Source: Verrucomicrobiota bacterium (lineage in GTDB: Bacteria; Chlamydiota; Chlamydiia; Chlamydiales; Rhabdochlamydiaceae). Taken from it: a stretch of DNA of 54,247 nucleotides. The stretch spans positions 1-54,247 of the forward strand of contig JAFEGJ010000001.1 in the NCBI GenBank assembly GCA_018240015.1, in the 5' to 3' direction. Below the pieces are notes generated by a model. That model was given only the letters and a program-made list of their open reading frames with translations. It had not been told where the DNA came from and made no database searches. Positions 31,389-40,627 of this stretch are shown here, in pieces (position 1 is the first letter of the stretch; every line of letters begins with the position of its first letter). The position numbers and the translations under genes are program-made.

Positions 31389-33953
31389 TTGAGGCAGGTA
31401 AGGAGATACCATCGCCTTCCGTGAGTTGAGATGGCCGGCTTTGAAGTACAGGACGGCGATGGGAAGCTTCTGATTCACCACTTTTTGGGGTATCCCTTCA
31501 AAACTCTCACGGAAAATCTCCGCCAGCTCTTTACTATTATCCCCTAAAAACTCCACTTGCATCTCGCTGGTTTTTACGGGAGCTGTAGCCCCAAAAGCGC
31601 TGAGGAAGTTCTTAAGATGCCCCGCGCCCGTTTCTGATGGCGGAGTCCATATCCAAATTTCGTCTTTGTGAGCATATTTTCCAGCCGCGCCTTTGTATAA
31701 TTCATCAGCCCCTTCGACAGTGCTGATCATGTGCAGATGAAAATCGATCTCTTTTTTATTTTGATAGACTTTTTGCGCCTCGGCTAGCCACAGTTTGCGC
31801 AGATCCGTGGCATGTTTGGCAAAGACCGGGAAATTTTTGGGGAAAAATTTGGTTTGGCCCACACGGCAGCATCCATTTTGCTCTTTTGTGTCGGCAAAAA
31901 TTGAAGAGGGCTTGCCGCTGATGCAGGCCTTCAAATTCTCATCGACCGCGGCTTCTTTGGCCATATAGACCCTGCGGTAAAGGGGATACATCTGCTCATT
32001 TTGCAGAATTTTCTTCGCCGCTGCTTTGGCGAATTTGCTATCCCTTGCGATATCATCAAAATCGATGACTTCCATCTCTTTTTGCTCCGTGAGAGAATAG
32101 AGACGGTTCAGAAGCGAGGCCACACACTCGACATCGCGCACAGAAACTTTTGTGAGCAGATCTGTATCATCTAAAATTCCATAGAGGAAATGGAGATATT
32201 CAATTTTTTCTCGCTCGGGAGAAACGAAATAGTTGTGATTTTGTTTGCCACTTAAGTGTCGCTGCAAGAGTCTTTGGAATACCCGCTTGCTGCTCGGAGT
32301 CGAGAGATCCTTTTGGACGTCTTTCATTTGCTTCTCGATCTCAGCAATCGTAAGTCCTCCTGTACTGAAGCGATCATTGATCGCAAACGCAAGCTCTGCC
32401 ACTAAAGCATTGGAAGACTGTGCATCGGTAATATAAACAACGGGCGGAGTGGAAGTTGCAAATTCACTCTTATGATGGTCGATGACGCTGATCACTTCGA
32501 GGTATGGTGGTATTTTCGTTTCACTGCGATTGCAAAAATCGCGCAGCGTGACCGTTCCAAGCGTCGTCTTAAACAGATCGGGAGCAAAGATCACGCCCAA
32601 AGGAAAAAGTTTCCCTTCTTTATCCGGAGAAGTGACGGTGAGGTAAGGGAAATGAGCAATTTTCCCTCTAATTTCCTCTAAATCAGCACGGAAATGGATC
32701 GACTCAGAATGTTTTCCTAAAACGGAGGTTTTTACTTGAAGAGCTACATCGAGCCTCTCGACATATTGACGTGTCGTATAGATCGCTTGGTCTAGTCCAT
32801 GGATGATCTTGGTTAAAAACTGGAAAAGAAGCGCGCGATTTTCCTGGATTTTTCCCTTCGCATCAAAGACAGAAGATTTTTCCAAAGACTGAAGCTCTTT
32901 GAGAAATCCTTCGAAATTGAACTTGGATTTGGCAAACTCCTCCATCGTGCTGTCAATACCGCGTTTCATACCAAACACCGTACTGAGATATTTTTCGACT
33001 AGCTTCTTCTGACGCTCGGTAAATTCCTTGGCGGGCTCACAATCGGCGATTTTCATCTCGGCAACTGTGCGCACGAGTTTTTCCAGCTCGCTGCGCGTGA
33101 GATCTTCTTTAGCAAATAAGGAAATCAAACGGACGTGGAGATGGTTTTCATACCAGCGCAGACACTGATTGAGAAGCGTGATAATGAAGCGGACTTCTTC
33201 TGCATCGATGCCGCGCCAATCGCCCAGAAAAAATCCTTCGGCGTCTACCAGCAGAACAGCGGATGGTCCTCTTTCGAAATCGATGCTCAAGCTCGATTCT
33301 TCCGACCGCTTTCGTACGATCCCTTCTTGCGTCATGAGATCAAGACTGGAAACTGTCAGGCTCGTGCGGTGCTTGGCAACATGATCAAAAATAGAGGGGC
33401 TAAGCATCTTATAGAAAAGCATGTCCATCTCAACCGGCGCGGGAGGGGGTCCTCCGGGGACATTCCAAATATGCAGGCCTTGGGCTACGCGGGCAGCAAA
33501 TGCGTCTGCCCAGCCCCAAAACGAGGCGATCGTCGTGTCGAGGTCAGGAGATCCGTGCGCGGTTACAAAATGACTTCCCGGATAAACTTTTCCCATAGCC
33601 ACGGGAAACATCTCCTGATAGGCCTCGCGAGGAATCCATTTCCCCATGATCTTGCCTCGAATCCGGTAGTTCTCCTCAAAAGAAATGCCCGAAAACTGAT
33701 TCAGCCATACTTCAAAGGTGGATAGTGTATAGTGCTCCACGATTTTTTCTTCGGCGACCTTGCTCAAAAAATCTAAAGCCGCTAGCAGAAGAAACTCTCC
33801 CTCCTCTGCCTCATCGATCAAAGTAAAAAGCGTTTTGCTCACCTCATCGCTTTTTTTCTGCTGAGATGCTTTAGCAAAAGCGGCAGATCTCAAAGGTTTG
33901 AGATGCTTCTCAAGACCGGGAAAAGCGGGACGTTTTAACTTTTCAATATCCAT
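31383..33953 (-). CDS. very large DHH-family phosphoesterase-like protein
   Basis: 856 residues. The motifs are those of the family II pyrophosphatase/exopolyphosphatase (DHH) superfamily: AHGSPDLDT with His133, Asp137 and Asp139; SVIDHHKSEF with Asp492, His493 and His494; YITDAQSSNALVAEL (Asp510); and YGILDDTDLL (Asp595-Asp598). About 350 residues separate the first motif from DHH, where family enzymes have roughly 60-100. A 120-residue N-terminal extension and a C-terminal domain (about 700-856) add to this. It is probably a metal-dependent phosphoanhydride or phosphoester hydrolase; the substrate is unknown. Upstream on the same strand lies tRNA-Arg. Confidence 0.78.
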   Translation of the reverse strand: MDIEKLKRPAFPGLEKHLKPLRSAAFAKASQQKKSDEVSKTLFTLIDEAEEGEFLLLAALDFLSKVAEEKIVEHYTLSTFEVWLNQFSGISFEENYRIRGKIMGKWIPREAYQEMFPVAMGKVYPGSHFVTAHGSPDLDTTIASFWGWADAFAARVAQGLHIWNVPGGPPPAPVEMDMLFYKMLSPSIFDHVAKHRTSLTVSSLDLMTQEGIVRKRSEESSLSIDFERGPSAVLLVDAEGFFLGDWRGIDAEEVRFIITLLNQCLRWYENHLHVRLISLFAKEDLTRSELEKLVRTVAEMKIADCEPAKEFTERQKKLVEKYLSTVFGMKRGIDSTMEEFAKSKFNFEGFLKELQSLEKSSVFDAKGKIQENRALLFQFLTKIIHGLDQAIYTTRQYVERLDVALQVKTSVLGKHSESIHFRADLEEIRGKIAHFPYLTVTSPDKEGKLFPLGVIFAPDLFKTTLGTVTLRDFCNRSETKIPPYLEVISVIDHHKSEFATSTPPVVYITDAQSSNALVAELAFAINDRFSTGGLTIAEIEKQMKDVQKDLSTPSSKRVFQRLLQRHLSGKQNHNYFVSPEREKIEYLHFLYGILDDTDLLTKVSVRDVECVASLLNRLYSLTEQKEMEVIDFDDIARDSKFAKAAAKKILQNEQMYPLYRRVYMAKEAAVDENLKACISGKPSSIFADTKEQNGCCRVGQTKFFPKNFPVFAKHATDLRKLWLAEAQKVYQNKKEIDFHLHMISTVEGADELYKGAAGKYAHKDEIWIWTPPSETGAGHLKNFLSAFGATAPVKTSEMQVEFLGDNSKELAEIFRESFEGIPQKVVNQKLPIAVLYFKAGHLNSRKAMVSPYLPQL

Positions 33954-33980
33954 ACCAACCTACAGTTTGGCCTACAATTC

Positions 33981-34052
33981 GGATTGAGCAGGATTCGAAC
34001 CTGCGACCGCCCGCTTAGAAGGCGGGTGCTCTATCCTCTGAGCTATCAATCC
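33981..34052 (-). tRNA. tRNA-Arg (UCU)
   Basis: A 72-base tRNA on the minus strand. Acceptor arms GGATTGA and TCAATCC, D-arm GCTCAGAGGATAGAG, T-loop GGTTCGAATC. The anticodon stem CCCGC/GCGGG encloses CTTCTAA, giving UCU for AGA/AGG. Confidence 0.93.
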
Positions 34053-34063
34053 AGTATCTTATC

Positions 34064-34092
34064 ATTCTATCGATGCCCACTGGAAAGTTCAA
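34064..34092 (-). promoter_or_regulatory. promoter of tRNA-Arg (UCU)
   Basis: On the minus strand TTGAAC, a 17-base spacer and TAGAAT, with the tRNA beginning 12 bases after the -10. It is the best sigma70-like match in this gap. Confidence 0.7.
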
Positions 34093-34185
34093 GAAGACAA
34101 TATCAAAGAGTCTGTTGCAAAAAATTTAGATGTTCGATATATATAGGTCTATAAATGGGTTGGGGCTTCCTGGCCGGCGCTAATA

Positions 34186-34210
34186 CCTCAAGGGGTTCCT
34201 TGGGGTTTTT
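34186..34210 (+). terminator. terminator-like hairpin
   Basis: CCTCAAGG-GGTT-CCTTGGGG with one G-U pair is followed by TTTTT on the plus strand. No plus-strand gene ends nearby, so it may be a scar of a lost element. The rest of 34053-34216 shows no gene besides the tRNA promoter. Confidence 0.4.
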
Positions 34211-34216
34211 CGCTTT

Positions 34217-34957
34217 TTAGGGGTAGATGTGAAACCCATGTCCACTTATTATTCCCTCGGCATTTTTAAAAAATTTTCTTTCCAAGATTTTAACGGCTCT
34301 GTTCGCTTGGTTAGGACGAAAGCTTGTCAAGCCTATAGGCCTTGCAATCATATCTGCAAATTGTAATCCTTCAGAATTAGTTTTCTTATCAGCAATAATG
34401 AGATCAAAAGGCAAAACTTTTTGAAGAGAATTTTGCCCAGAGCAGACTCGACGAAATTCAAGTTCTAAAGCCAGATCTTCCACGCGTCCCCTCGCTTTAC
34501 AAATTATATGAGTAAGTCTATCTTCTTGCTCTTGCATTTGAAGAAAAGAATAAAGCTTTTCTAGTCCGAGTTGCATAGCTAAGTGATAAACATGCGCTCC
34601 TTTCATCTCTTGTTTCTTAAGCTTATATTTATCTATCACAGTTCCTATAAGAGTAAAATTTGTTTGAGCAATCAAAAGGTTAAGTGCTTCAAAAAACACC
34701 TCTCTTCGATTTTTGTTTAATAATTTAAAAGCTCCGTTTCCTTTGCGAATTTCATGTTCGTGCAAGATCACCATATCATGACCAAATGTTGAAAATTTCA
34801 ACATTCTAACGGCAGGCGTAACAGTTTGTGCGTAATATTGTTTCTCAAAGATACAAAATGAAAGAGCAAAAACTGGATACCCTTGATCAATAAAAGTTAG
34901 GCTATGGTCTCCGCTTTCGTCAACATAAACGATATAGTCGCTATAGAGCACGGACAT
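34217..34957 (-). CDS. DUF3800 family protein
   Basis: 246 residues. N-terminal YVDESGDHS (Asp13, Glu14, Asp17) is the hallmark of DUF3800, predicted to have an RNase H-like fold. DKYKLK, then DKKTNSEGLQFADMIARPIG near the C-terminus supply the remaining acidic residues. Members occur widely in mobile and defence-associated regions; the biochemical role is not established. There is no obvious ribosome site before the ATG. It stands alone between a tRNA gene and the proline-rich protein, a typical insertion place for accessory genes. Confidence 0.85.
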   Translation of the reverse strand: MSVLYSDYIVYVDESGDHSLTFIDQGYPVFALSFCIFEKQYYAQTVTPAVRMLKFSTFGHDMVILHEHEIRKGNGAFKLLNKNRREVFFEALNLLIAQTNFTLIGTVIDKYKLKKQEMKGAHVYHLAMQLGLEKLYSFLQMQEQEDRLTHIICKARGRVEDLALELEFRRVCSGQNSLQKVLPFDLIIADKKTNSEGLQFADMIARPIGLTSFRPNQANRAVKILERKFFKNAEGIISGHGFHIYP

Positions 34958-35000
34958 AAAAAAGAATAGTATCGCACAAACAAAAATTTAGATAGTGTTT

Positions 35001-37067
35001 TTAAATAGAAAGCGCTAGCCGGAAACTCACATCTGGATAAGTTTCATTCGGATCAAGAACGCGACGAGCTCCTACTTGCAGCTCTTCTGCGGTGCTTAAG
35101 TAAGACCCCCCTTTCGCTATGCCGTCTTGTACCCAATCATAGACATTACCGCTCATGTCGTAGCATCCCCAAGGGCTGACGGCATTTTTGGTAACAAGCG
35201 ACTTGCCCTGGTGGGCAAAGAGATGGAGTCCATTATAAAATCCGACGGGAGTTGTGCAATTCGTTCCAGCCCGGCCTTTTCCTCGATCGTAGTTAGCCCA
35301 AGTGGGGTCGAGCTCATTGCGACTAAAACCATACTCAAATTTCTCATCCCCTTTCATCCCAGCAGCGCGTTCCCACTCGGCTTCGGTGGGCAGACGAAGA
35401 CCCATGTCAGCGCAATACAACTCCGCTCCTTTGTAAGTGATATGAACGATGGGGTGCTCTTCAGATCCTTTTTCGACCCCAAACGAAAGGGAATTTCCGA
35501 CAACGCGGGTTTCGATCTGGCTTTCAAAAGCAGATTCTCTCGTTCTGAGGATGAAGGTATGCCGATTGTAGTAGACTTTCCCACTTTTGACCGAAAGACT
35601 TCCTTCGCGCACAAGAGCATTGAGCCATGAAGCGATATGAAAATTTGTGATAGGCACAACCCCGATGAAATACCCTGGTAATTCTACACGCGGATGCTTT
35701 TCTTCGGGTTTCCCTATAAAAACACCTCCAGGAGGAACATAGACCATCGCCTGCTGGCCCATCTGGGCTTCTGCTTTTGAGCCTCCCCTTCCTTTTTCCA
35801 GCGACTTACCTCCTCCGGCTTGCACGCCTTCGCTTTTCCTTTCCCACGGAAGCGGAATGAGAACGAGCGGTGTGGTGGAATCTTTTTTGGTCCCGGCTTC
35901 CATCGCACGGATCGCAAAAGCGAGTTCCTCGCGCGAGCGCACCTGGGTGGCAAATTGAAGAGAGATGGGATAAGGAACTTTTTCTGCGCGGGACTCCGCG
36001 GGCAGAGGAGTTTCAGAGATTTCGGGAAGTTCAACCAGACGCTGCAAAAGCTCTTCCATTTCCGTTTCTTCTTTTTGAGGAAGAGAGCTGATAGCGCGCT
36101 CTATATTTTCCATACGAGACTTTAAGGGTCCCTGAAGTAGCTGCTCCATTTTTTCTTGGGCCTCTTCATGGTCAGGAAGGCTCAAAATTCTGGTCCCTAT
36201 TTCTTTGAGCTCCGAGAGTTCTTTACGTAGGGGCAAATTGGGGCTGCTAGAAAATTTTTGAAGGAGCGATTCAAATAAATTCATTTTTTCTGCAAAGCCT
36301 CTCACCATGGGAGAAACGGCTTCGCCTGGGGTCATCATCTTTTGAAAAACCTCTTTTGAAAAGAGGACTTGCATCTGCTCCGAGGCCTGCTTGACCATGG
36401 CTATAAAGAGCATGCGCTCTTGAGGAGTGAGGGGCTCTGCTAATCTTGTTATAGAGGGAGGCTGTTGAGGGGGTGCACCACCAGCTTTTGGAGCTGCTGC
36501 AGGAGGGGGAGAGCCTCCACCTGCAGTTCTTTGCGTCGTGCTAGGGGCAGGACCTCCTCTCGAAAGACCTCCTCCTCTATCAGATCCAGGAGTCGAAGAT
36601 GGTGCTGGCGCAGAAGGGGCTCCCGCAGAAGGGCCTTGCATCCGGGGAAGTCCTTCGGGATTCATCTCAGGAAGGAGTCCTCGGGGAGGGGGTGATCCCC
36701 CTGGTAACTTTTCAGGAGAGGGAGGAGCTTGTTTTTCCTCGCCGGCTTCTCCCCCTTTGGGACGTCCTTCGCCTTCTTCTGGAGCAGGCTCTCGGCCTAC
36801 CGTCCCCTCTTCCCCTCTTCGAACTGTTTCTCCTTCGGAAGGTTGTTGCCTATCAGCAGGAGGAGTAACGCTTATTTTTATGAAGGAGCGCTCTTCTACC
36901 ACCCTTTCGCGGACATACCCTATCGCTACTCCACTTCTGCCAAATTGGAAAACACCTCTGGTATACTCAACGACTTGCTGAGTTACCCTTTTGGCATTCG
37001 TCGATAAGGTCTCGACGCTGGTTCGAATATAATGCCCTGATTCCCCTATGTGACCAATACCACTCAT
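35001..37067 (-). CDS. proline-rich protein with C-terminal formylglycine-enzyme (SUMF1)-like domain
   Basis: 688 residues. Residues 1-65 are short beta/helix; about 70-215 is a Pro/Gly/Glu-rich disordered region; about 220-370 is helical and glutamate-rich (PQKEETEMEELLQRLVE). From about 440 the FGE-sulfatase fold appears: VYVPPGGVFIGKP, YFIGVVPITNFHIASWLN, GLRLPTEAEWERAAG, WGCYDMSGNVYDWVQDG and the ending VSFRLALS. The canonical catalytic cysteines of formylglycine-generating enzyme are not evident, so it may be a C-type-lectin-like binding module. Chlamydial Pkn1 also carries this domain. The disordered head suggests secretion. Confidence 0.83.
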   Translation of the reverse strand: MSGIGHIGESGHYIRTSVETLSTNAKRVTQQVVEYTRGVFQFGRSGVAIGYVRERVVEERSFIKISVTPPADRQQPSEGETVRRGEEGTVGREPAPEEGEGRPKGGEAGEEKQAPPSPEKLPGGSPPPRGLLPEMNPEGLPRMQGPSAGAPSAPAPSSTPGSDRGGGLSRGGPAPSTTQRTAGGGSPPPAAAPKAGGAPPQQPPSITRLAEPLTPQERMLFIAMVKQASEQMQVLFSKEVFQKMMTPGEAVSPMVRGFAEKMNLFESLLQKFSSSPNLPLRKELSELKEIGTRILSLPDHEEAQEKMEQLLQGPLKSRMENIERAISSLPQKEETEMEELLQRLVELPEISETPLPAESRAEKVPYPISLQFATQVRSREELAFAIRAMEAGTKKDSTTPLVLIPLPWERKSEGVQAGGGKSLEKGRGGSKAEAQMGQQAMVYVPPGGVFIGKPEEKHPRVELPGYFIGVVPITNFHIASWLNALVREGSLSVKSGKVYYNRHTFILRTRESAFESQIETRVVGNSLSFGVEKGSEEHPIVHITYKGAELYCADMGLRLPTEAEWERAAGMKGDEKFEYGFSRNELDPTWANYDRGKGRAGTNCTTPVGFYNGLHLFAHQGKSLVTKNAVSPWGCYDMSGNVYDWVQDGIAKGGSYLSTAEELQVGARRVLDPNETYPDVSFRLALSI

Positions 37068-37133
37068 AAATTTTTCTATAACACTAGAAGCTTGATGTAC
37101 GCAAACTAGAACTGTGATAGAATATCGGTTTAT

Positions 37134-37970
37134 ATGAAAACTGTAAAAGTTAAGAATTTTTTAGTAGGCAAAGGGCAACCCCTCGTTTTAATGTCGGGCC
37201 CTTGTGTGATCGAGAGTTTGGATGGATCGCTCTTTGCTGCAGAGTTTTTAAAAAATCTCTGCGATGAACTAGAAATTTCTTTTATCTTCAAATCGAGCTA
37301 CGACAAAGCCAATCGCTCCTCCTTTCACTCGTTTAGAGGACCCGGCCTCGAAGAAGGTCTGCGCATATTAGAAAAAGTCCAGAAGACATTCGATGTGCCT
37401 GTTGTCACCGATGTTCACCTACCCGAAGAAGCTACCGCTGCAGGCGAAGTCTGCGACGTACTACAAATACCCGCTTTCCTCTGCCGCCAAACAGATCTCG
37501 TCACGGCCGCAGCGAAAACGGGAAGAGTCATCAATGTTAAAAAAGGACAATTTCTCGCTCCCTGGGACATGGCCCATGTCGTAGCTAAAATCACGGAAGC
37601 TGGCAACACCAACATTATTTTGACCGACCGCGGGACTTCTTTTGGTTATAACAACCTCGTCAGCGACATGCGCGCGATCCCCATCATGCAAGATTTAGGA
37701 TATCCGGTTTGCTTCGACGCTTCGCATTCGGTCCAACTACCTGGAGGCCATGGATCATCTTCAGGCGGTCAGCGCCAGTTCATTCCGACGCTTGCAAAAG
37801 CGGCTGTGGCGGCTGGTTGCAATGCTCTCTTTATCGAATCTCATCCGAGTCCCCAAGAAGCGAAAAGCGATAAAGACTCGGTCTACCCCTTTGATCAAAT
37901 GAAAACGCTCTTGCTGCAGCTCAAAGAGATCTACATGGCTGTGCAAAAGTTTGAAGAGGCGCATGTTTAA
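37134..37970 (+). CDS. kdsA: 3-deoxy-8-phosphooctulonate (KDO-8-P) synthase
   Basis: 278 residues. Condenses arabinose-5-phosphate and phosphoenolpyruvate to KDO-8-phosphate for LPS inner core. Motifs: MSGPCVIES, SYDKANRSSFHSFRGPG, VVTDVHLPEEA, LQIPAFLCRQTDL, VNVKKGQF-like INVKKGQFLAPWDM, DRGTSFGYNNLVSDMRA, DASHSVQLPGG, ESHPSP. It heads the operon kdsA-lptC-lptA-lptB; its stop overlaps the next start. A weak TTGATG/TAGAAT pair with a 20-base spacer lies upstream. Confidence 0.97.
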   Translation: MKTVKVKNFLVGKGQPLVLMSGPCVIESLDGSLFAAEFLKNLCDELEISFIFKSSYDKANRSSFHSFRGPGLEEGLRILEKVQKTFDVPVVTDVHLPEEATAAGEVCDVLQIPAFLCRQTDLVTAAAKTGRVINVKKGQFLAPWDMAHVVAKITEAGNTNIILTDRGTSFGYNNLVSDMRAIPIMQDLGYPVCFDASHSVQLPGGHGSSSGGQRQFIPTLAKAAVAAGCNALFIESHPSPQEAKSDKDSVYPFDQMKTLLLQLKEIYMAVQKFEEAHV

Positions 37971-38568
37971 GAGAGCCACGCTCTTTTCACTCCTGGGACT
38001 TTGTCTCGTCTCCTTTTTGTGGATAGGCCAGCTCACGTTTGTGCGCAAAAGCGACATCGCTAAAATCGTTTCTCAGCTCAAAAAGAAAAATGTGGCAGAA
38101 ACAAAAGCCCCTGTCGCCGCTGACCAAAAACGCCACGGAGTGCGCAAAGAAATTTGGTTCACACAGGATGATAAGTCCCGCCTGCATTTTCGCATCGACA
38201 GCAAAGCCTCGACGCTCACCCTCTTGCCACAGGATGACAAAGTCGATATGATCGAAAATTTAGAAGGAGTGCGATGCTGGATGCAAGATAAGCTCTACAC
38301 ATCAGAATCGGGCCCCATGCAACAACTCCGCTATTTTGAAGCCGAGACAGGCACTTACCATCTCGCTGCTCAGCAGTTCCTCGCACAAACGGTCCATCTC
38401 TCTCTTTTTAGAATTCCCGGAACTGCTTTACCTATTAATCTCGACTCTCAAAAAGCCTTTTTGCATGGTATCGCTTCGGATGTTTCGTTTTCTGTTGCGG
38501 GTAAGTCGCCGCAATTCCATGCCGAAAGATTTAGGGCTAATCTTAAACCTCAGGAGGCATCTCCATGA
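37963..38568 (+). CDS. lptC: LptC-like LPS export protein
   Basis: 201 residues starting MFKRATLFSLLGLCL; GAAGAGG upstream, overlapping the kdsA stop. An N-terminal membrane anchor (about 5-28) is followed by a beta-jellyroll-like periplasmic part (KEIWFTQDDKSRLHFRI ... ASDVSFSVAGKSPQFHAE). In position and architecture it fits LptC, which receives LPS from LptBFG and passes it to LptA. It corresponds to CT654 as I recall. Sequence conservation is low, so the name rests on context. Confidence 0.75.
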   Translation: MFKRATLFSLLGLCLVSFLWIGQLTFVRKSDIAKIVSQLKKKNVAETKAPVAADQKRHGVRKEIWFTQDDKSRLHFRIDSKASTLTLLPQDDKVDMIENLEGVRCWMQDKLYTSESGPMQQLRYFEAETGTYHLAAQQFLAQTVHLSLFRIPGTALPINLDSQKAFLHGIASDVSFSVAGKSPQFHAERFRANLKPQEASP

Positions 38569-39902
38569 TACTCATTTCTGCTATACTTGCTGCTGCTCCG
38601 GTGATGGACTCGGGTACCGTTTCTTCTTCGAGTGCCAACTATGATGGGAATGCCCTCCTTCTCAAGGGAGAGGTCATGCTCGACCATGGCCTGGGCAAAA
38701 TGCGCGCCGAGGAAGCCAAACTCCAACGTCAAGAAGTCGGAAAAGATTTTCCCTTCTCTATGATCCATCTGCAAAAGAAAGTGGCGCTTCTTTTTAAAGA
38801 CGGCGCGGAAGTCTCCTGCGATACGGCCGACCTCGACTTCTCTGCCTTGCAAGGAGCCCTGACATCTTCAGAAAAAGTTGTCTACACCGATACATGGAAA
38901 AAAAAGAAGGCAGCTGCCATCGCTTTCCGACTCCTGAGTCCTCAAATTGATCTCACCTTGAGCAAACAAGATAAAGAAGGCAAAGCGTCCTACGATATCG
39001 ATCAAGCGATCGCGAAAAATTCTGTGCTCGTCGATTACGGCACTGATTTTCATCTCGCTGCAGAAAGCGCCACCTACAACAAAGCCAAAGGACAGATCAC
39101 AGCCCTTCCCGCCGACAAGGAACACCCTTGCCAGCTCACCCACAAAGACGACGTTGTCTTTGGCGTGCGCGCTTTTTTTGACCTCGGCGCTTCGCGTGTC
39201 GATCTCGATGCACCCGTAGGAACGCTGCGCCTACCCGAGCAAGAGCAAATCGACTTTTCTGCCAATGCACTGTCCTGGGATATGGGAAAAAACGTTCTCG
39301 TTCTTCGTGGCAAGGCCCACATTACTCAAGCCCCCATGGGAACGATCGATTCAGAAGACATCATCCAGCTCCATCCTCAGCTCGTTAAAACTCAGGGCAA
39401 AACCGTTATCGTCTATCAAAACCATCATAAACTCACCTCTTATGGCCCGCTCGTACTGGACCGCACTAAGCTGCGCGCCACAGCAGATACCCCTAAAGGC
39501 GGCCAGCAGATCGTCTATGAAGAAGGACAACTCACCGCCTATGCCGATCAAGCCGTAGTCGAATACTCTGAAAGTTGGGAGCCCGTATCTGTAGCGCTTA
39601 AAGGCTCCGTAAAAGTCTTCTCTACCGATCCTAAAGCACCCAAACGCGTCGGCATCTCCGATCGCATCACGTACCTGCCCCCGAACCGCACGTTCATTCT
39701 TGCGGCAAATCCGGGGAAAAAGGTCCTCTTCCTCAACGAAGAACAAAATCTTCGCATCAGCGCCACCGAAGTGCACATCACCGAAGATGCAACGACGCAT
39801 GAGCAAGCCGTCAAAGGCATCGGTAGCGTTCAACTCACATTCTCCCCCGAAGAGCAAGCCGCTCTCGAAAAACTTACCCAATTGATGGAGAAACTGCCGT
39901 GA
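38565..39902 (+). CDS. LptA/OstA-like LPS transport protein, long form
   Basis: 445 residues; CAGGAGG precedes the ATG, which overlaps the lptC-like stop. A short hydrophobic N-terminus (MILISAILAAAPV) suggests export. Repeated OstA-type beta strands run throughout (GNALLLKGEVMLDHGLGKMRAEEAKL, LVLRGKAHITQAPMGTIDSEDI, QAVVEYSESWEPVSVALKGSVKV), at least two OstA-like blocks. E. coli LptA has 185 residues, so this is a duplicated or extended bridge protein. It is followed by lptB. Confidence 0.8.
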   Translation: MILISAILAAAPVMDSGTVSSSSANYDGNALLLKGEVMLDHGLGKMRAEEAKLQRQEVGKDFPFSMIHLQKKVALLFKDGAEVSCDTADLDFSALQGALTSSEKVVYTDTWKKKKAAAIAFRLLSPQIDLTLSKQDKEGKASYDIDQAIAKNSVLVDYGTDFHLAAESATYNKAKGQITALPADKEHPCQLTHKDDVVFGVRAFFDLGASRVDLDAPVGTLRLPEQEQIDFSANALSWDMGKNVLVLRGKAHITQAPMGTIDSEDIIQLHPQLVKTQGKTVIVYQNHHKLTSYGPLVLDRTKLRATADTPKGGQQIVYEEGQLTAYADQAVVEYSESWEPVSVALKGSVKVFSTDPKAPKRVGISDRITYLPPNRTFILAANPGKKVLFLNEEQNLRISATEVHITEDATTHEQAVKGIGSVQLTFSPEEQAALEKLTQLMEKLP

Positions 39903-40627
39903 ACCTGCCCCTCCTCAAAGTTATCGAACTCAAAAAAAATTACGGCAATAAAAATGTCGTCGACGGCCTTTCATTCCATGTGAGCGCCGGCGAAGTCGTT
40001 GGTCTTCTGGGCCCCAATGGTGCAGGGAAAACCACCGCGTTCTACATCACCATGGGCCTCATCCGACCCGATGACGGCCATGTCTTTTTCCGCGGCAAAG
40101 AGATCACCGAAGTGCCCATCCATGAAAGAGCGCGCCTCGGCATGGGCTATCTCGCGCAAGAGCCTTCCGTCTTCCGCCACCTCTCCGTCGAAGATAATAT
40201 TCTTTGTATCTTAGAGACCCTTCCTCTCACTAAAGCCCAGCGCCTGGCTCGCTTAGAAGAGCTCCTCTCCGAACTACACCTAGAAAAACTCGCCAAGAAA
40301 AAAGCGACCGCCCTCTCCGGTGGAGAGCGCCGCCGCCTTGAGATCACCCGCGCACTCGTCACGCAGCCGCAAATTCTGCTCCTCGACGAGCCCTTTGCGA
40401 ACATCGATCCGATCGCGATCACAGACGTGAAAAAAATGATCCGCCATCTCAAAAATAAAGGAATTAGCATTTTGATCACCGATCACAATGCGAGAGAGAT
40501 TTTCTCGATCGTCGATCGCAGCTATCTCATACGTGATGGAAAAATCCTCACCTCAGGCAGTGTGCAAGAGCTTCTCGAACACCGAGAAGCCCGGTCATCT
40601 TATTTCGGCGAAGAATTTAAGCTTTAG
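39899..40627 (+). CDS. lptB: LPS export ABC transporter ATP-binding protein
   Basis: 242 residues, GTG start overlapping the previous stop (GTGA). Walker A GPNGAGKTT (38-46), Q-loop GYLAQEPSVFRHLSVEDNI, signature LSGGERRR (139-146), Walker B LLLDEPFANIDP, H-loop DHNARE. The Q-loop sequence is characteristic of LptB. It powers LPS extraction with LptFG. It is the last gene of the operon and converges with the next gene, overlapping by 11 bases. Confidence 0.96.
   Translation: MNLPLLKVIELKKNYGNKNVVDGLSFHVSAGEVVGLLGPNGAGKTTAFYITMGLIRPDDGHVFFRGKEITEVPIHERARLGMGYLAQEPSVFRHLSVEDNILCILETLPLTKAQRLARLEELLSELHLEKLAKKKATALSGGERRRLEITRALVTQPQILLLDEPFANIDPIAITDVKKMIRHLKNKGISILITDHNAREIFSIVDRSYLIRDGKILTSGSVQELLEHREARSSYFGEEFKL

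Noticed and set aside
35820..36981. Several plus-strand proline/serine-rich frames
   Set aside because: Shadows of the G/C-rich repetitive codons of the proline-rich protein on the minus strand.
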